From Microcebus murinus (Eukaryota; Chordata; Mammalia; Primates; Cheirogaleidae), in NCBI RefSeq assembly GCF_040939455.1, contig NC_134108.1, forward strand, positions 6,601,501-6,665,500: DNA of 64,000 bases, written 5' to 3'. Shown here piece after piece: positions 22,531 through 35,580 of this stretch. Within the stretch, counting starts at the first letter, position 1. The number at the start of each line of letters is the position of its first letter. The translations under genes were made by a program, and so were the position numbers. The notes under the pieces were generated by a model. It saw only the letters and a list, made by a program, of their open reading frames with translations. It made no database searches and was not told where the DNA came from.

Positions 22531-24529
22531 CTGTTGTTAACAAACTCACCAGTCGGTGGGGACCGAGGAACAGAGCGATGAAAAGCATCAAGCTAACATA
22601 GAGTATTTGCAAGCGGCAGGAATGTGCGTGGGTGCACGTTAGAAAATTTGGTGATGTCACGTTAGAGGCAGGACTTGTTCTGGATTTACATGTGTTAGAT
22701 TCTCTTCTGGACAGTCCCAGAAGTTTTCTAGAAAGGAAGTTGATAGCTGTGTGTGCTGCATATGCAGGTAATGTCCGGGGTTTAAATTAAAAAGGTAACA
22801 TTGTGAGTGGAAATGAATAAGCACAAGTGTGAAAATGATCATGCAAAAAGAAACAGCAGACCATGGGAGAAAGCCAAGGATCGCTGTTGGATAGAGTCTG
22901 CATCCCATCACCCGCCCCGCCTCTGATAGCATGGGCAATACTGATGTTCGGTTTGGGAAGAAAATCCTATTTCAAAATAACATTGAGCTTATCTTTAACC
23001 CACTGGGAATAAGCTGCCCAATATCAAATATTAAAGCACTGTTGCTTCAGCGTGAATAACCATGCAAAAAGAAACCAGGGATTATTATCTGGAGAGATTG
23101 GCTTGACCACACAGGTGAGTGGCACTGGCTTGAGGGACCCACCAGGTGCCCTGATCTCATCCTCAGCTTGCATAGTCTAAAAAAGTCAATTTTGTCACCG
23201 TATCAAGATGTGATTGGACCCAGGAATGACTCACACTAACCAAACTTGTAAGAGAACAAGGTATAAAGATAAAATGACAATTTACAATTTACATTTACAA
23301 TGAGAACCGTTCCTGCCATTACCAAAAGCTCGCCATTTATCCTCAAGGCCACATCAGAAGAAGGAGAACAAGTGGTTTGAGAAGAAGGAAAGAGAACTTT
23401 ATTACTTTGCTGGCAAAGGAGGAGGATGGAGACTACTCTATGAAAAATGCTGTTGTCTTAATAACGAGCAAAAATACAGAGCTTTTAACGGGAGGGTTCC
23501 CAGCTTCAGGCAATTGCTGCTCAACCACAGTTGACGGTTCTGATCTGCCCACCTCCCTGAGGACAGTCCGCTGACCTCCACTCAGGACCTCCTCTGCCCG
23601 GTAGGGCTAAGCCCTTTCCTGCAGCACAACGAACAAAAGGCATTACCTGCCCCTCCTGACCACTGGCCTGAGGCAGGGATGCAGGCTTTAGTTCTCAAAA
23701 AGGAGTGGAGCACGTTTTAAAGAGACAGAAAACATTTTTGCCGTTTTTTAAGGCCATTCCCTCTGTTATACTCCTGATCTTCCTGAATGCTGTTCCATCT
23801 TCCTAGGACTATTTCTTTACAATCCTCTCCTCCTCCCTTTGACTGACCAACCTGTAGGTTTAATCAATTCTTGGTTAAATCATTAACGCTCCTCGTGTGC
23901 ATTTATTTCCCAAAATCGTAGCATCGAATGTGCAGGAATTTAAACACGTACTTACCTATCTCTGTGCTCTTACGGGCGGATAAGGAGAGGAGAGATATGT
24001 ACTCAGCGCTGTACGCCTAGCACCAGGTCTGGCACGGCTCCCTAACGATGGAATTGCATTTTTGAATTCTGAGCAATTCTACGTGGAAAATCAAACTATA
24101 GTGAAGAGCTTGGTTTTGGGGCCTAAATGCATCCTGGGTGACTTAGCCACAGGGTGTCACTGACTAGCACCACCTGGCTGGATGCCTGCATTCCCGTTGC
24201 AAAAGCAAGTCTGGCACAGGCTGGAAGCTCTTGCTCTCAGCTCGGCACAACCTTATCCCGAAGCATCCCTGAGAGAGTCGGTCCAGGGAGCCTGTCCTGA
24301 AACCCTGCTCGGCCCCCCAGTGCCTCGGGCTACTCAGCGGCACCCCAGGTGTTCCTGGAACTCCCACTGCACAGCAGGGTGAAGTTGTCCTGTGTCTCCG
24401 TCCTTCAGTTTGTTTCACCCACGATCCTTGGAGTCTTCATTTTTAAGAATGCCTCTGGTGGCCTTTTTGAGAGATAGTATTTAGCATCAAATCTCCACTT
24501 GGTCTTTTTCCCTATACAATTTTCCTTAT

Positions 24530-24720
24530 ATTTTTATTACAAAATTATCATCACATTATTACATGCTCATTATAGAAAGTAAAAAAGGCAAAAAATAAAA
24601 ATTACCACCCAGAAATAATTATGCATCTGACTATTTCCACTTAAAAATAGGATGAGCACCTTTCCATGTCAACAGATTTCTAAAATGACAATTTTTCAGG
24701 GCTTCATTATGGCTCCTGTG
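24530..24720 (-). mobile_element. Old L1M fragment
   Basis: Blocks 'attacatgctcattatagaa', 'cacccagaaataatta' and 'cctttccatgtcaacagatt' match the old L1 3' segment also seen at 50885-51790. It is strongly diverged. Confidence 0.45.
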
Positions 24721-24945
24721 TGTTAATTAATTTCATAAAAGGATTTCTTTAAAATTTTTTAGATCTGATTCAAAAGTACGTTTTTGATGTGGTCATTTAA
24801 AAGTCTGGGTATGGAAACCCTGGTGCGACACATACAGATGTTTACAATATAACGCAAAGTGAAAAGGAGTTTGCCAAATTTCTGTGTACACTATAATTAT
24901 CATACGTAAAAAAAAAAAACTTCTAAGAAAAAGTGATTGAAGTTC

Positions 24946-25320
24946 TGCTGTGGTCTGAATGTTTGTGTCCCCCAAAATTCATGTGTTGAAATGCTCCCCC
25001 CAACCCCCGGGGTGATAGCATTAGGAGACTGGGCCGTTGGGAGTTGATTGGGTCCTGGGGCTGGAGCGCTCAGCAGTGGGATTAGTGCCATATATCATAA
25101 AGTGGTCCCAAAGAGCTGGCCTGCTCCTTCTAGCATGAGAGGACACGGGAGCACACTGCAGTCAGTGCACCAGGAAGTGGGGCCCTCACCAGACGTGGAA
25201 TCTTCCAGCACCCTGACCTTGGACTTCCCAGCCTCCAGAACTGTGAGAGAGAAGTTTTTGTTGTTTATAAGTGACTCAGTTTATGGTCTTTTGTTATAGC
25301 ACCCTGCATAGGCTGAGACA
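24946..25320 (+). mobile_element. MaLR (MST-type) solo LTR
   Basis: It starts 'tgctgtggtctgaatgtttg' and ends 'aggctgagaca'. The usual MaLR order of blocks lies between: 'aaaattcatgtgttgaaatg', 'gctggcctgctcctt', 'gccctcaccaga', and 'cagcctccagaactgtgaga'. Confidence 0.88.
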
Positions 25321-26247
25321 AACAAGACACACTTTAAAATGCAGCTGGCTATGGTGATAAAAATCGTATGTGAATTTTTACTCGTCTCTTGGCAGTGTGA
25401 AAATATCACTTTATAATGAAAAAAAAAAATGCTTGGTTACTCATGACGGTTTAAGGCGCCCATATTGCATGCAGCTAAGTATTAAAAGATATTCCAATCC
25501 CTAATTCTGTTCTTTGTTGTAATCACCTACACTCCACTAAGATGATAATGAAACAAAATAAAGACATTCTACTGTTTCTTTCGGAGGAATTTTGCCACAT
25601 GAGTTTGGAAAAGTTGGGGTGGGAGAAAATCATTGGAACTGAATTTCTGGGAAAATGAGGTTCTGCTTCTAGCCCAGGCATGAACTCGACGTTTCTCAGT
25701 TTCTCACGAGCTGCTGCTCAGCCTGCAGTCGGGTGACCGGCCTTCCCGCTTGCCCACGACTGAGAGGGTTCCTGGAACCGGGGACTTTCAGTTTTGAAAC
25801 CAAGACGGTGTGGGGCCAAGTGGGGTGGGGTGGGGGATGAGCTGGTGAGCAGCCAGGCCCCAAGCTGGGTTCGCGCCGCCCGGCCCTCCTTCGGGCCGGC
25901 TGGAAGCTGGACAGGCTCCTGCTCGTTCTTGGCAGCCTGTCTCTGTGAAATGTACCCCGGTCCTCCCTCAGGCCAAACTCATCAAGAGGCTGACATCTCG
26001 GGTACTGATGACTCCCAGAGGATTGGCCCCACTCAAAACAGGGCCAACTGGAACCCGAGCAAGCCCTTGACACTCCCCAGGGACCCATCCGTGGCGTCTG
26101 AGACTCCCTCAGTGCTGAAATTCTTCTCCCCGTTAGCACCTGGCGCTATTTCCAGGACCATTTTTCACAAAGGCATTTAGATCCCACAAGCGTCCCGTTC
26201 AGTTACTGTGGCTGGGTCACCGTCTTCTCCCGGCTCTTTCTCCGCAG

Positions 26248-26425
26248 TGAGCTCCTGGCGGCTCCCACGCGGTCAACCCGTCCCGGGCGCTGTCCCCACC
26301 CACGGCGCTCGCGCGCACCCGGGTCTACGCGTACCGCACATCCCACTTGTCTATCCCGTTTCGCTGCCTCCCACTAGCAGCTCGCTCCGTGGGGCGGGTC
26401 GTTGCCGCGGCTGCGGATCTCGAGG
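26248..26425 (+). other. GC-rich candidate exon bounded by good splice sites
   Basis: A CpG-rich 178-bp segment sits in otherwise ordinary DNA. It is preceded by a strong pyrimidine tract and 'tccgcag' (AG at 26246-26247) and followed by a consensus donor, 'gagg|gtgagta', at 26426. One frame is open through it (26208-26429) but shows no domain I know. It could be an exon of an unannotated transcript, a small CpG island, or chance. Confidence 0.25.
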
Positions 26426-27349
26426 GTGAGTAGAGACCGGTCTCCGCCACTCACTGGCCAGGGGCTCACTCCTCTCCCCTCACCGCCCACCTGCTCGAAC
26501 CCGTGCAAAGTCACTCGAAGCCCTGGGGTTGCAAAGAGAAGGAAAGCCCGGGCGAGTGGAGCCACCTGTGCTGCTGCCGCTGCAGAAACTACCGTTTAGA
26601 AAAACCACCATCGTTCCTCTTCATTTGGGTGTAATTGAAAAGTCACTATTGTTTACTTTCATTTTCTTCCTTTCCTGCTTATTGTTGTGGGTGAAGTTTT
26701 CCAGCCACTAGGTGTTTTCATTCGTTTTGCTTTAGTGGCCCAAACAATTTTGGTTACGGGGGTGGGGGGGTCTCCTGGTTGATCTAGCAAACACTGCCTG
26801 CCTCTGCTCTGAAGAATGGGACACAGACAGCCGCCCACCACTCTGGTTTTCCTCTGAAGTTGTTCAGCAGGTAAGCCCTCGTGAGGCATCATTTAAGCAA
26901 TAACAAAGCCATAAATAGATCCATTTTTCAGTTTCGGGTGTTTGTGACAAGGACTCCGAGTGCCGGAGATGGAATTCAGGGACACACGAGATGACCACGA
27001 CATCATGGCAGGTAAGTAAACCTGAAAGCAGCTCGTCTTTACTGTGATTCCCCTAACATCGAGAAACACCTGCAACAGTGCCTAGCGGTTGGTGGTGGGT
27101 AGTGACCTCCCGCCAACAGCATTGTCCAGTCTTCAGAGGACCCTGCCCCTCCTCGGCATCCCGTTTGCTTAACAGTTCATCGAGGTCCTCATCAAATACC
27201 AAGGACCTACTTCCTGGTACAGCAGAGCGCCCACGTGAATTGCTTGCCCATGTCTATTTCTTTCTGCCCCGACTGTGACGCTGGCGAGGAAAAGACGGAC
27301 TCTGGAAATGACAGCTGTAGAGCCGGCCATGACCACGCAAGGAAGCCGT

Positions 27350-27608
27350 GCTACATGCCTAAGTGGCTCCTGGAACAGAAATGGGACGTTAGTGGAAAAA
27401 CTGATGAACTCTAAAGTCTCTATTCAGTGAATGATACTGTACCAGTGTTCATTTCTTAGTTTAGATAATGGTACCACGATTATGTAAGATGTTAACATTA
27501 GGGGAAGCTGGGTAAAGGGTATACAGGAATGCTCTCTACATCCTTGCAACTTTTCTGTGAATCTGAAATTATTCTGAAATACAAACTTTCAATCAATTTT
27601 TTAAAAAT
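27350..27608 (+). mobile_element. Old L1M 3' UTR end
   Basis: The blocks 'gggtatacaggaatgctctc', 'caacttttctgtgaatctga' and 'aattattctgaaatacaaac' are typical of old L1 3' ends, ending in a T/A stretch. Confidence 0.7.
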
Positions 27609-29724
27609 CCATGGGATTTGGAGATCAGCTGGATGTGATGACCAAGACAGAGCGACATCCGGGAGCGTCTCGGATCTTGCCGTCAGCCAGGCTGGAGAAC
27701 ACAGGCGCAGAGCCAGGGCCAGGTGTGCTCTCGGGGCCCAGGGTAGGAGAACAGACAGAGGTGGCTCCATTTGCACCTGGTCGAATCTGACTTGCTGTAG
27801 AACCTCCAATTGTTTAGGTTCAGTAAACACTTGAATCTTAGGAGCAAAGTCCCAGAAATATGTTTTGTGTGGCTCTTTGTGTTATCAATAAATCATTTTT
27901 AATAGATAGGTTCTTCAAAATAATCACTTTAGATGATAGCTTAAAACTCTGAAGAAAGAACTAAAGAGGATTTAAGTTATGTTAACCTGTCTGTACAAGA
28001 TTTTCTAGAAGTGCATCTCTAATTATTATACACTCTCTTAGAGTAAATATTCTCCTTCCAAATTGATGATCTGATCATAGTGAACATCTAATTTTGGTAA
28101 TAAGGACAGAAACCACAGCTAAAAGCCAGGTGGTGAGTATGGATTCTCACGGGAGCAACTCAAATAAGGAATTAAATCAAATAAACATACCCTGGAGGAA
28201 TTGTGTTTATGATACACAGGAAAAAATATTAGGAGGTTGGGGGTGGGAGGTTAGAAGATGTAGAAGAGGGCTTCTCATCTTGTTTATAGAGAAGAGTCAA
28301 TCCAGATTGTCTAAAATTAAAAGCTGTGGCTAAAAGAATATAGAGTCTTAAGTTCTTAGTGGTTATTGTAATAACTTAACATTAGCAGCAATTTGGGGGA
28401 CTAATATATCTTCTGAAGAAATATTTACAAAAGTCTAGTAGTCCATTCCATTTCACCTTATTTTCTTTTTCTTCTGTTAACTTCCTATGAAACAAAACTT
28501 AATATTTAACATGAAAAGAGAGCATATATGGTACAAAATGAAACCATACTTATTTGTGTTTGTGCCCACCGTCCATGGCTTCTTCCATCTGTGTGCTTGG
28601 CAAACACTGAGGCGGCTCAACATAAGTAATGCTGGATTTCTGGATGGTGGTAATATTTGGGGTGATTTTTCTTTTCTTCTCCGTCCTTGAATTTTTTTGT
28701 AACAATGATGCATAATTTTCATAGAGAAAAACCAAAAGCCATTATTTAAAGAAAGCCAACAGAAATCTATAACACAAGCCTCACTTGTGAATGTGTCTTG
28801 GGGGGTTCTGATTGGGGTTCGTGTAGAGATAACGTCCACACTGAGATCACTACACGGGTAGTGCCCAAAGGAAGAGAAATGGGCCGTGTTTGGGGTTGTC
28901 GAAGGCGTTCTGTCAGAACTGAACTGTTGGCTTTGAACATGTCAGATAGGTCTGATGAGTGGGTAGAGCATCACCATGGTGACCACACACCAGATGGTGG
29001 CACGGACGGTGGCTGTGCAGACCCAGTCATGGTACCGGAGGGCGTGTGAGGGCCCTCTTTGATTGGACAATTCTGTGCAGACTTTCAAGTCACGAAACTT
29101 CTTCCAGCTGCTGAATTTCCTTTCCTGAATGCCTTGCTACATCTCTGTATCAATACTCGCTAGTTGTAGTTATCTATTACTTGTACTACTTAATATATGC
29201 ATGAGCTAAATTACTTGCAAATGGTCCAGAGAACTGAATCCCTACACATGTATGATAACTTAGATGTGGCCTTTTAAAATAAAGAACTATGAAAACCAGT
29301 TTCAACAGCGTATGAAGAGAACTCTCCACTACAACCAGGCAATCCCATTAATTTAAGAATACGAACTCTATACAGTGTTTCACAATATAGCCAAATTTAT
29401 AATATAATCTCATTTGATGGCAAAGCGACATTTGGTAAAATTAAACATCCATTCTTATTGAACAACAAGCACTTAAAAACTAGAAATTGAAGGATGCAGA
29501 TGCTTTCTAAACTTAGTAAAGAAAAGGACTCATTGGTGAAACATGCAAGCATTCTCATTAAATTTAATCCTCATTAAAATGAGAAACATTACAGTGACCA
29601 TGTTGGTTATTCACCCAGCATCTGTTCTCTCTCTTCTTCCTGGCAGACTTTGATTTTGTTCAGTTACACACCCGTTCCCTGTTCTGCCACGTGCCTCAGG
29701 GTAAGGTGACCCTACCCCAGAGAA

Positions 29725-30222
29725 ATAAAAATATATATCCAGGCCAAAACTTGCACATGAATGGTCATAGCAGCTTTATGCAGAATAGCCAAAAGGTGGA
29801 AACAATCCCAACGCCCCTTAGCTGGTGAACAGGCAAACAGAATGTAGTGTGTCCATAGAATGGACGATCATCTGGCCCTAAAAAGGAATGAGGTAGTGAC
29901 ATATGTTGCAACAGGGATGAACCTCGAAAACACTGCACTAAGTGACAGAAGCCAGACACAAAGGACCACGTGTTGGACCTATGATTCCATTTATATGAAA
30001 TGTCCAAAATAGAAAGTAGCTTAGTGGTTGCCTAGGGCTTGCAAGGGTGCAGAGGATGGGAGAGATGCCAATGGGTACAGGGCTTCTTTGGGGGGTTATG
30101 GAAATGGGGAGAGATGTGCAACTCTATGGAAATACTAAAAGCCATTGAACTGCATACACTTTAATGGGTGAATGGCATGATATGTGGATTGTATCTCAGT
30201 AAAGCTGTTATCAAAAACCAGT
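29725..30222 (+). mobile_element. Old L1M 3' end
   Basis: The order of blocks fits an old L1 ORF2 end and 3' UTR: 'gtcatagcagctttatgcag', 'aatagccaaaaggtggaaac', 'ggacgatcatctggcccta', 'ttccatttatatgaaatgtc' and 'gattgtatctcagtaaagct'. It has no intact reading frame. Confidence 0.78.
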
Positions 30223-31589
30223 GAATGGAAGGTGGGGCAGTAGACAGGGCAAATATGACCTTGATCTCTTGGGAGACTTAGCGGTAGGGGAGCAATAAAG
30301 GGTAAAGTGTTTGTTTTAAGCCTCAAGCACATTTACGACTACAGGAAAGGAGCCAGATGTTGAAAATGCAGGGGAGCAACTGAATGTTCTAGAAAAGAGA
30401 AGACATGATTGGCACAAGGAGGGCCAGCCTCAGACAAGAGGCCTGGACACCCGTCTTCTGTTCTGCTCACGGTTGCCCCTCCGGGAAAGCCGGTTCTTCC
30501 TCTGAATGATCCCAGTCCCGCTGCCCAGGCCAGGGCACAGCAGCGCAGAGGCAGTCCCCAAGGTCACACCGCCAGCCAGCCACGCTGCAGGTGCGGGGGC
30601 CGCTGGGAGAGAAGAACGGCAGAGGGAGGGATCCTGAGGAGCCCAGAGCGCGGAGATGCAGGTCGGGGCAGAGCTGCTGCTGCACCCAGGCCTGCCTGTG
30701 CGGAAGCCATTTGGAAAAAACAAATGTCAGACCCTGGTGACCAAATAGACGTGGTGGCAAAGATGGCCTCTGAGTCACCGGGACAGACATTCCTGGCTAA
30801 AGCCGGACAGCTGAGGAGGCCGAGGCAGCGCCCCATCCCTTATGCGTACGAGCCTAACTCCTCCACGAGCATCAGGCTCGAGAAGATCCACCTGCAGCTC
30901 CTTCCGGGCCTTCTCCTTTCCATCCTCCCTACATGCACAGGCTCGGGGCGAACTGGCCCTGCAGTCCCCGAACAGGCTGTCTGGGTCTCCCCGAATGCCC
31001 CCTGCAAAGCCCGCCCTCCCACGCCCCAACCAGGCTTGCTTCTCCCACCTCTCTACAGACCCATGCACAGGCCACCTTTTTATACAGCTCTGCACCGCCG
31101 TGCCACACTGACCTGCTGCAGACATGCACGGTGAGAGAACAGCTCAACTGGCACCCCGGCCCCAGCCCCCGTGACAGTGGGGCCTGGCACACAGGAGGCA
31201 CGGAAAGGTTTTGTAAACAGGTGAGTGAATGAAAGAGTGGGATTCAGCGCTCTTATCTGGCTGCTGTGTGTCTTCACTATATTTTATACAAATGAATGAG
31301 AAAATACATTTTGACAAAATATGAATGGAGATTATACGATTTCCATGACATAGGTGTTCAATCACATTTAAATTTAAAAGCTCTTCCATACGTTTAATCA
31401 AACTCTCCTAGTTGCAAGTCTGAGGCTTTTGCATTTGCATTCCGGGAGGCAGGACTGGTGAGTGTCAGGGAATGTGGTTATATCCCAGCTTCCCTGCTGA
31501 GCAGGTGTGAGCCCTGGGGGGGTGGAACCCCTCTCTGTTCCTTGTCGGAAACCCAATGCTGTAGCCAATAAGGATGATGGTGGTGTCGG

Positions 31590-31690
31590 TCTCCCGGGGA
31601 CTGCAGAAGGATCAATGAAACCATACCTACAAAGTTATTTAGCACAACGTCTGCTCAGGATAAGTGCTGAATAAATTGCTGGTGTTAGTG
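31590..31690 (+). mobile_element. MIR 3' part
   Basis: The run 'ttatttagcacaacgtctgc' with 'ggataagtgctgaataaatt' corresponds to the MIR 3' end. Confidence 0.55.
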
Positions 31691-31714
31691 GCAGCAGGAG
31701 TTATGACTCATTTT

Positions 31715-31830
31715 GCCAGTCTTAATGTGGGCAGGTAATTCAACCCCTTTGTGCCCCAGTTTGTTCATCTACAAAATGGGGACAAAAATAACCACCACAT
31801 ATGCCTCATTGTGTTATGAAAATGCAACTA
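31715..31830 (+). mobile_element. MIR core fragment
   Basis: 'gcaggtaattcaaccccttt', 'gtgccccagtttgttcatct' and 'acaaaatggggacaaaaata' follow the MIR core. Confidence 0.7.
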
Positions 31831-32325
31831 GATTTTGTAAATATTACTTCTTTTGTAAAAGAAGTGTGTTCCGTGGTCTTAACACAGGCAGAATTCATGA
31901 CACACCTGAGCGGGACACGCTGGAGTCCCAAGGTCACAGGTGTGAGAGCTTGTGTCTTAGTCCTGCTCCTTTTGCCCCCAAACATGGGTCCGTTGAAAGG
32001 AAGGGGGCAGTGGGGTGATCCTGCCTGAGCCGGCGGCAAGGAGGGCTCCACCTGTCCACCCGCCACCGGCACTGCAGACTTCCGAAAAGCTCCCAGGTGC
32101 CCGTCCTGTAAGGTGCCTCAGGCAGCGTGATCCTCACCTGCACCCCAGAGTCACGGGAGAATGGCATGCATCTCTGCAGAACGTGAGCTATTCAGGCAGG
32201 AGTAGCTCTTTAAAGCTCCCTGCAAACTCACAAATCTATTAGGTTTAAAACTCCTTGCAAACTCCTGGTTGGCACCTCAGTCCTGTGAGTCAGAATTCGC
32301 TTTGCTTTCTCTAACACGGGAGAGA

Positions 32326-32515
32326 AATGTCAGTGCTGTTGACATCTGGGCTGGATGATTCTTCCTGGCGGCGGGGGCCGGGGGCCGCTGTCCTGTCCGT
32401 GGTTGGATGGTCAGCAGCTCTCTGCCTTCTACCCACCAGATGCCAACAGCACCCCCCCATTGTCACCCCCAGTTGTGGCAGCCAAAAATGTCCCCAGATA
32501 GTGCCAAATGTCCCA
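32326..32515 (+). mobile_element. MER20-like hAT-Charlie MITE
   Basis: The order of blocks matches the second copy at 62083: 'ctgttgacatctgggctgga', 'ttcttcctggcggc', 'cccaccagatgccaacagca', 'cccagttgtggcagccaaaa' and 'atgtccccagatagtgccaa'. I recall this consensus as MER20. Both termini are missing. Confidence 0.7.
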
Positions 32516-33232
32516 GCCCTACGCCCTACCTTATTTCCACGGCATTTATGTTTAGATAGTATTATTTCAAGTCTTCCTTTCAATTTCCCATATGTCTACA
32601 CCAGGCTAGTTTTTTACCTAAATTTCATGGCTGCAGACTGCTTCCTGTCTGGCTGCCGTCATCTGGTGACAGCCGTGGGATTCCTGTGGGGAGATGTACC
32701 GGGTGCGGCCACGTTTGGAGGAAACCCAGGTTGTTCGGGTAGTGGATTATAAGCGGCCCTTTTAGCCAGAGGAGAACTGGCCTCAGAGCAGAGGTAACAC
32801 ATACAATTAGGGCGATTCAGTCAAATCCGTACTCGGCCAGTGGATAAATTCGGGCTGTGCTTGAGTGTGCCAGGCTCCTGCCCTCACCTGCCAAGAGGGC
32901 CTGAACTCACTTAAAATAAAGCTCAAGCTCCCAGAAGCAAAATAACCAAACCACGTTTCTGCTTCTTCCCAACCAAAGTTTTCAGTTCCCAGCTCAGCTG
33001 AGAAGCTTCTAACTGTTATTAAGATTTTTCTGCAAATTAGAAAAAGACTGTGTGAATTATTTGTATAATTAAAAATGCACTGTCAGTTATTTCAGTTTTC
33101 CTATACATCGAACCACTTTCCTGGGTAGAAAATGATGTCTCAAGTGCAAAATTCATCCACATGGCCTTCTATCCTATGTTATTTTCACAATACCAAGCAG
33201 ATTATAGTGTCTAGTATTTAAAAGTGCTTCTT

Positions 33233-33507
33233 GGCTGGCCACTGTGGCTCATGCCTATAATCCCAGCACTTTGGGAGGCCAAGGCAGGAGGCCTCAAGTG
33301 TGAGACCAGCCCGGGCAACATAGCAAGACCCCCATCTCTACAAAAAAGAATTTTTTTAAATTAGCCACGCATGATGGTGCACCTGTAGTCCCAGCTAATC
33401 AGGAGGCTGAGGCAGGAGGATCGCTTGAGCCTGGGAGTTCGAGGTTGCAGTGAGCTATGATCGCACCACTGTGCGATAGCTGGATAACAAAACAAGACCC
33501 TATCTCT

Positions 33508-33555
<48 letters not shown>

Positions 33556-33558
33556 AAT
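33233..33558 (+). mobile_element. Older dimeric Alu with tail turned into an (AT)n microsatellite
   Basis: A dimeric Alu (33233-33510) without the lemur-specific linker. Its tail is now an AT tract at 33511-33552. The flanking direct repeat 'gtgcttctt' (33224-33232 and 33559-33567) brackets both the Alu and the AT tract, so the microsatellite grew from the poly(A) tail. Confidence 0.93.
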
Positions 33559-35384
33559 GTGCTTCTTGTTTTGCATACTTGGCAGATACCTACAGAATTT
33601 CATTTTCTATTGTGGGTACCCCTTTCTTAACTAGGTGTCTTCCATTCCATTTTGGATGTGGAAACAAAACCTCAATTTGCCGGAGTAAGCAATGGGTTTT
33701 CCTTGGCCATGGGCCAGAACGTGCTTACCAGATTCTTTTGGTTGGTGATCAGGTGATGATTCGTTTACAGTGAAGTTTTACCATTTGTGCTTTTGACTGA
33801 TAAAAAAATCAACTAAATGCACCTGGCTTAGGAAACGCGGGCAGGGAAAGGAGTAGCACAATACGCAGTGCAGGCAGTTCCGTCTGCCCCACGCCGAGGG
33901 AGGGCACGTGGTACCCGGTGACGCAGAGATGGGAGCTCCAGGTCTGCCCATCCGTTAGCTGCTCTTTTTCCTGCCTCCGTGAGTGTGACTGTGACTTTGC
34001 TACAACAAGGCCCTAAAAACACACGTGACCTACTTGGGCTGGTGCTCAGCCTGAAAAACTGATTTGTTACAGCCCTGAAAGAAAGACTGATCACAATGGA
34101 TTTATTGAAAAGTGTTATGCCACCTCCCCAGAGCGCCATCCCTCTCTAAGAAATCTTCAACAGTCGTGTTATCGATACATCACTTTTTGCAATATTCTGT
34201 GCACTGGGAACTTAGCCAGGTGTAAGCAATGACGCCTCACTTGTTCCCCTGTTTCTAGAGCACAAGGTCACCATCTGCCTGGCTAGAAGAGGGACACTGG
34301 GCTTAGCACAAGGCACACCCTCTCCCACGCCGCTGTTGAGCTTATCTCTGCTGTTCCTTCTGACTTCTTCTCCTTCTTGAATCATGAGAAGCAGAAATGT
34401 CTTCCCGATAAGCTATTTTGTTTTTATATGCCCTCTGATATAACAGCCAAATGCATAGGTAAAATTCTTGTTCCCTTTTCTTTCTCCACTTGTTACTCTT
34501 TCTTCCCTTTTCACTTTTCTTCTTTATTTTCCTCATCCCACTTCACTCAGCTCGCTGTTCCCCAGGCGCTCTGCGGGTGCCGAGCATGTAGGGTGAGTAT
34601 ATTGCGGCCTGTAGCCCGAGGAGTCTACAGACCCCCAGATCCAAGCACAATAGATGAGATGCAGAAATCCACAGGATCCAGGGTCTAACGTGAAACATTC
34701 TAGAATTTTCCACTTTAAAAAAGACGATTGCTCACACATAGAATGAGAGCCAGCATGAAATTTCGTTCCTGTAAAAACCTTTTAAGAATGCTCACAGACA
34801 TTGGGCAATCTATACATTTGACTTGGCATAAAATGAGGGCAGCAATACAGACTTTGTTTTCAGATACCAGGTAGGAGTTTGTTTAAGCCAGATAGTAACA
34901 TGGAAATTTGCAAGATGCAAATAAAAAGAAAATCCACTGATAAGAAATATAGGTTATCTTTATGAGAGAAGAATTATCTTATTGATACTTGTTCATACTT
35001 GTCACCTAGCAGGTGTTTAAACAAATGTGTCTTGAATGAATGCATGAGTAAATAACATAGATTTTTTTCCCTGAATATAAAAATAAATACCTATACACCT
35101 TAAATCTTGTTCTTCTATCTTTGAGGCTCATTCTAATTTAGGCAGCCAGAAATAGAATGAAATGCATTAGTTCTCAAATTAGGCATAAATAATTGGACAA
35201 GGAAACAAACATCTTTGCTTCAAATTGAGGAAAGAGGCAATAAGAACATTGTATGTGTGTGTGTATATATATATGTATATATATTTTTTTTACATAGAAA
35301 TCTAAACATACCTTTATGAGTACATCTCTTATTTTAAAACAACAGCAACAAAATCTGGTTGAAGTTAATTATACTAATCACAGT

Positions 35385-35580
35385 CACTCATTAAGTACTT
35401 ACATGTCAGACCCTGTGCTAAGAATTTGACACACATGATCTCATTTTGCTTTTCTCTTTCAGCCTCTGAGACAGTGGCTACATCTGACACAGGAAGAAAC
35501 AGATCCTTGCAGAAATGAACCTATTCGAGGTCACCCAGGTAGGTAGTGGCTTAACCCTACTTGGAGCCTGGCGTCTGGGT
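35385..35580 (-). mobile_element. MIR SINE
   Basis: The reverse MIR order is seen: 'ttaagtacttacatgtcaga', 'ccctgtgctaagaatttgac', 'acacatgatctcattt' and then 'gaggtcacccaggtaggtag'. Confidence 0.7.

Noticed and set aside
30409..31134. Plus-strand 241-residue frame.
   Set aside because: The stretch is GC-rich with overlapping frames on both strands; no recognisable domain or flanking splice logic was found.
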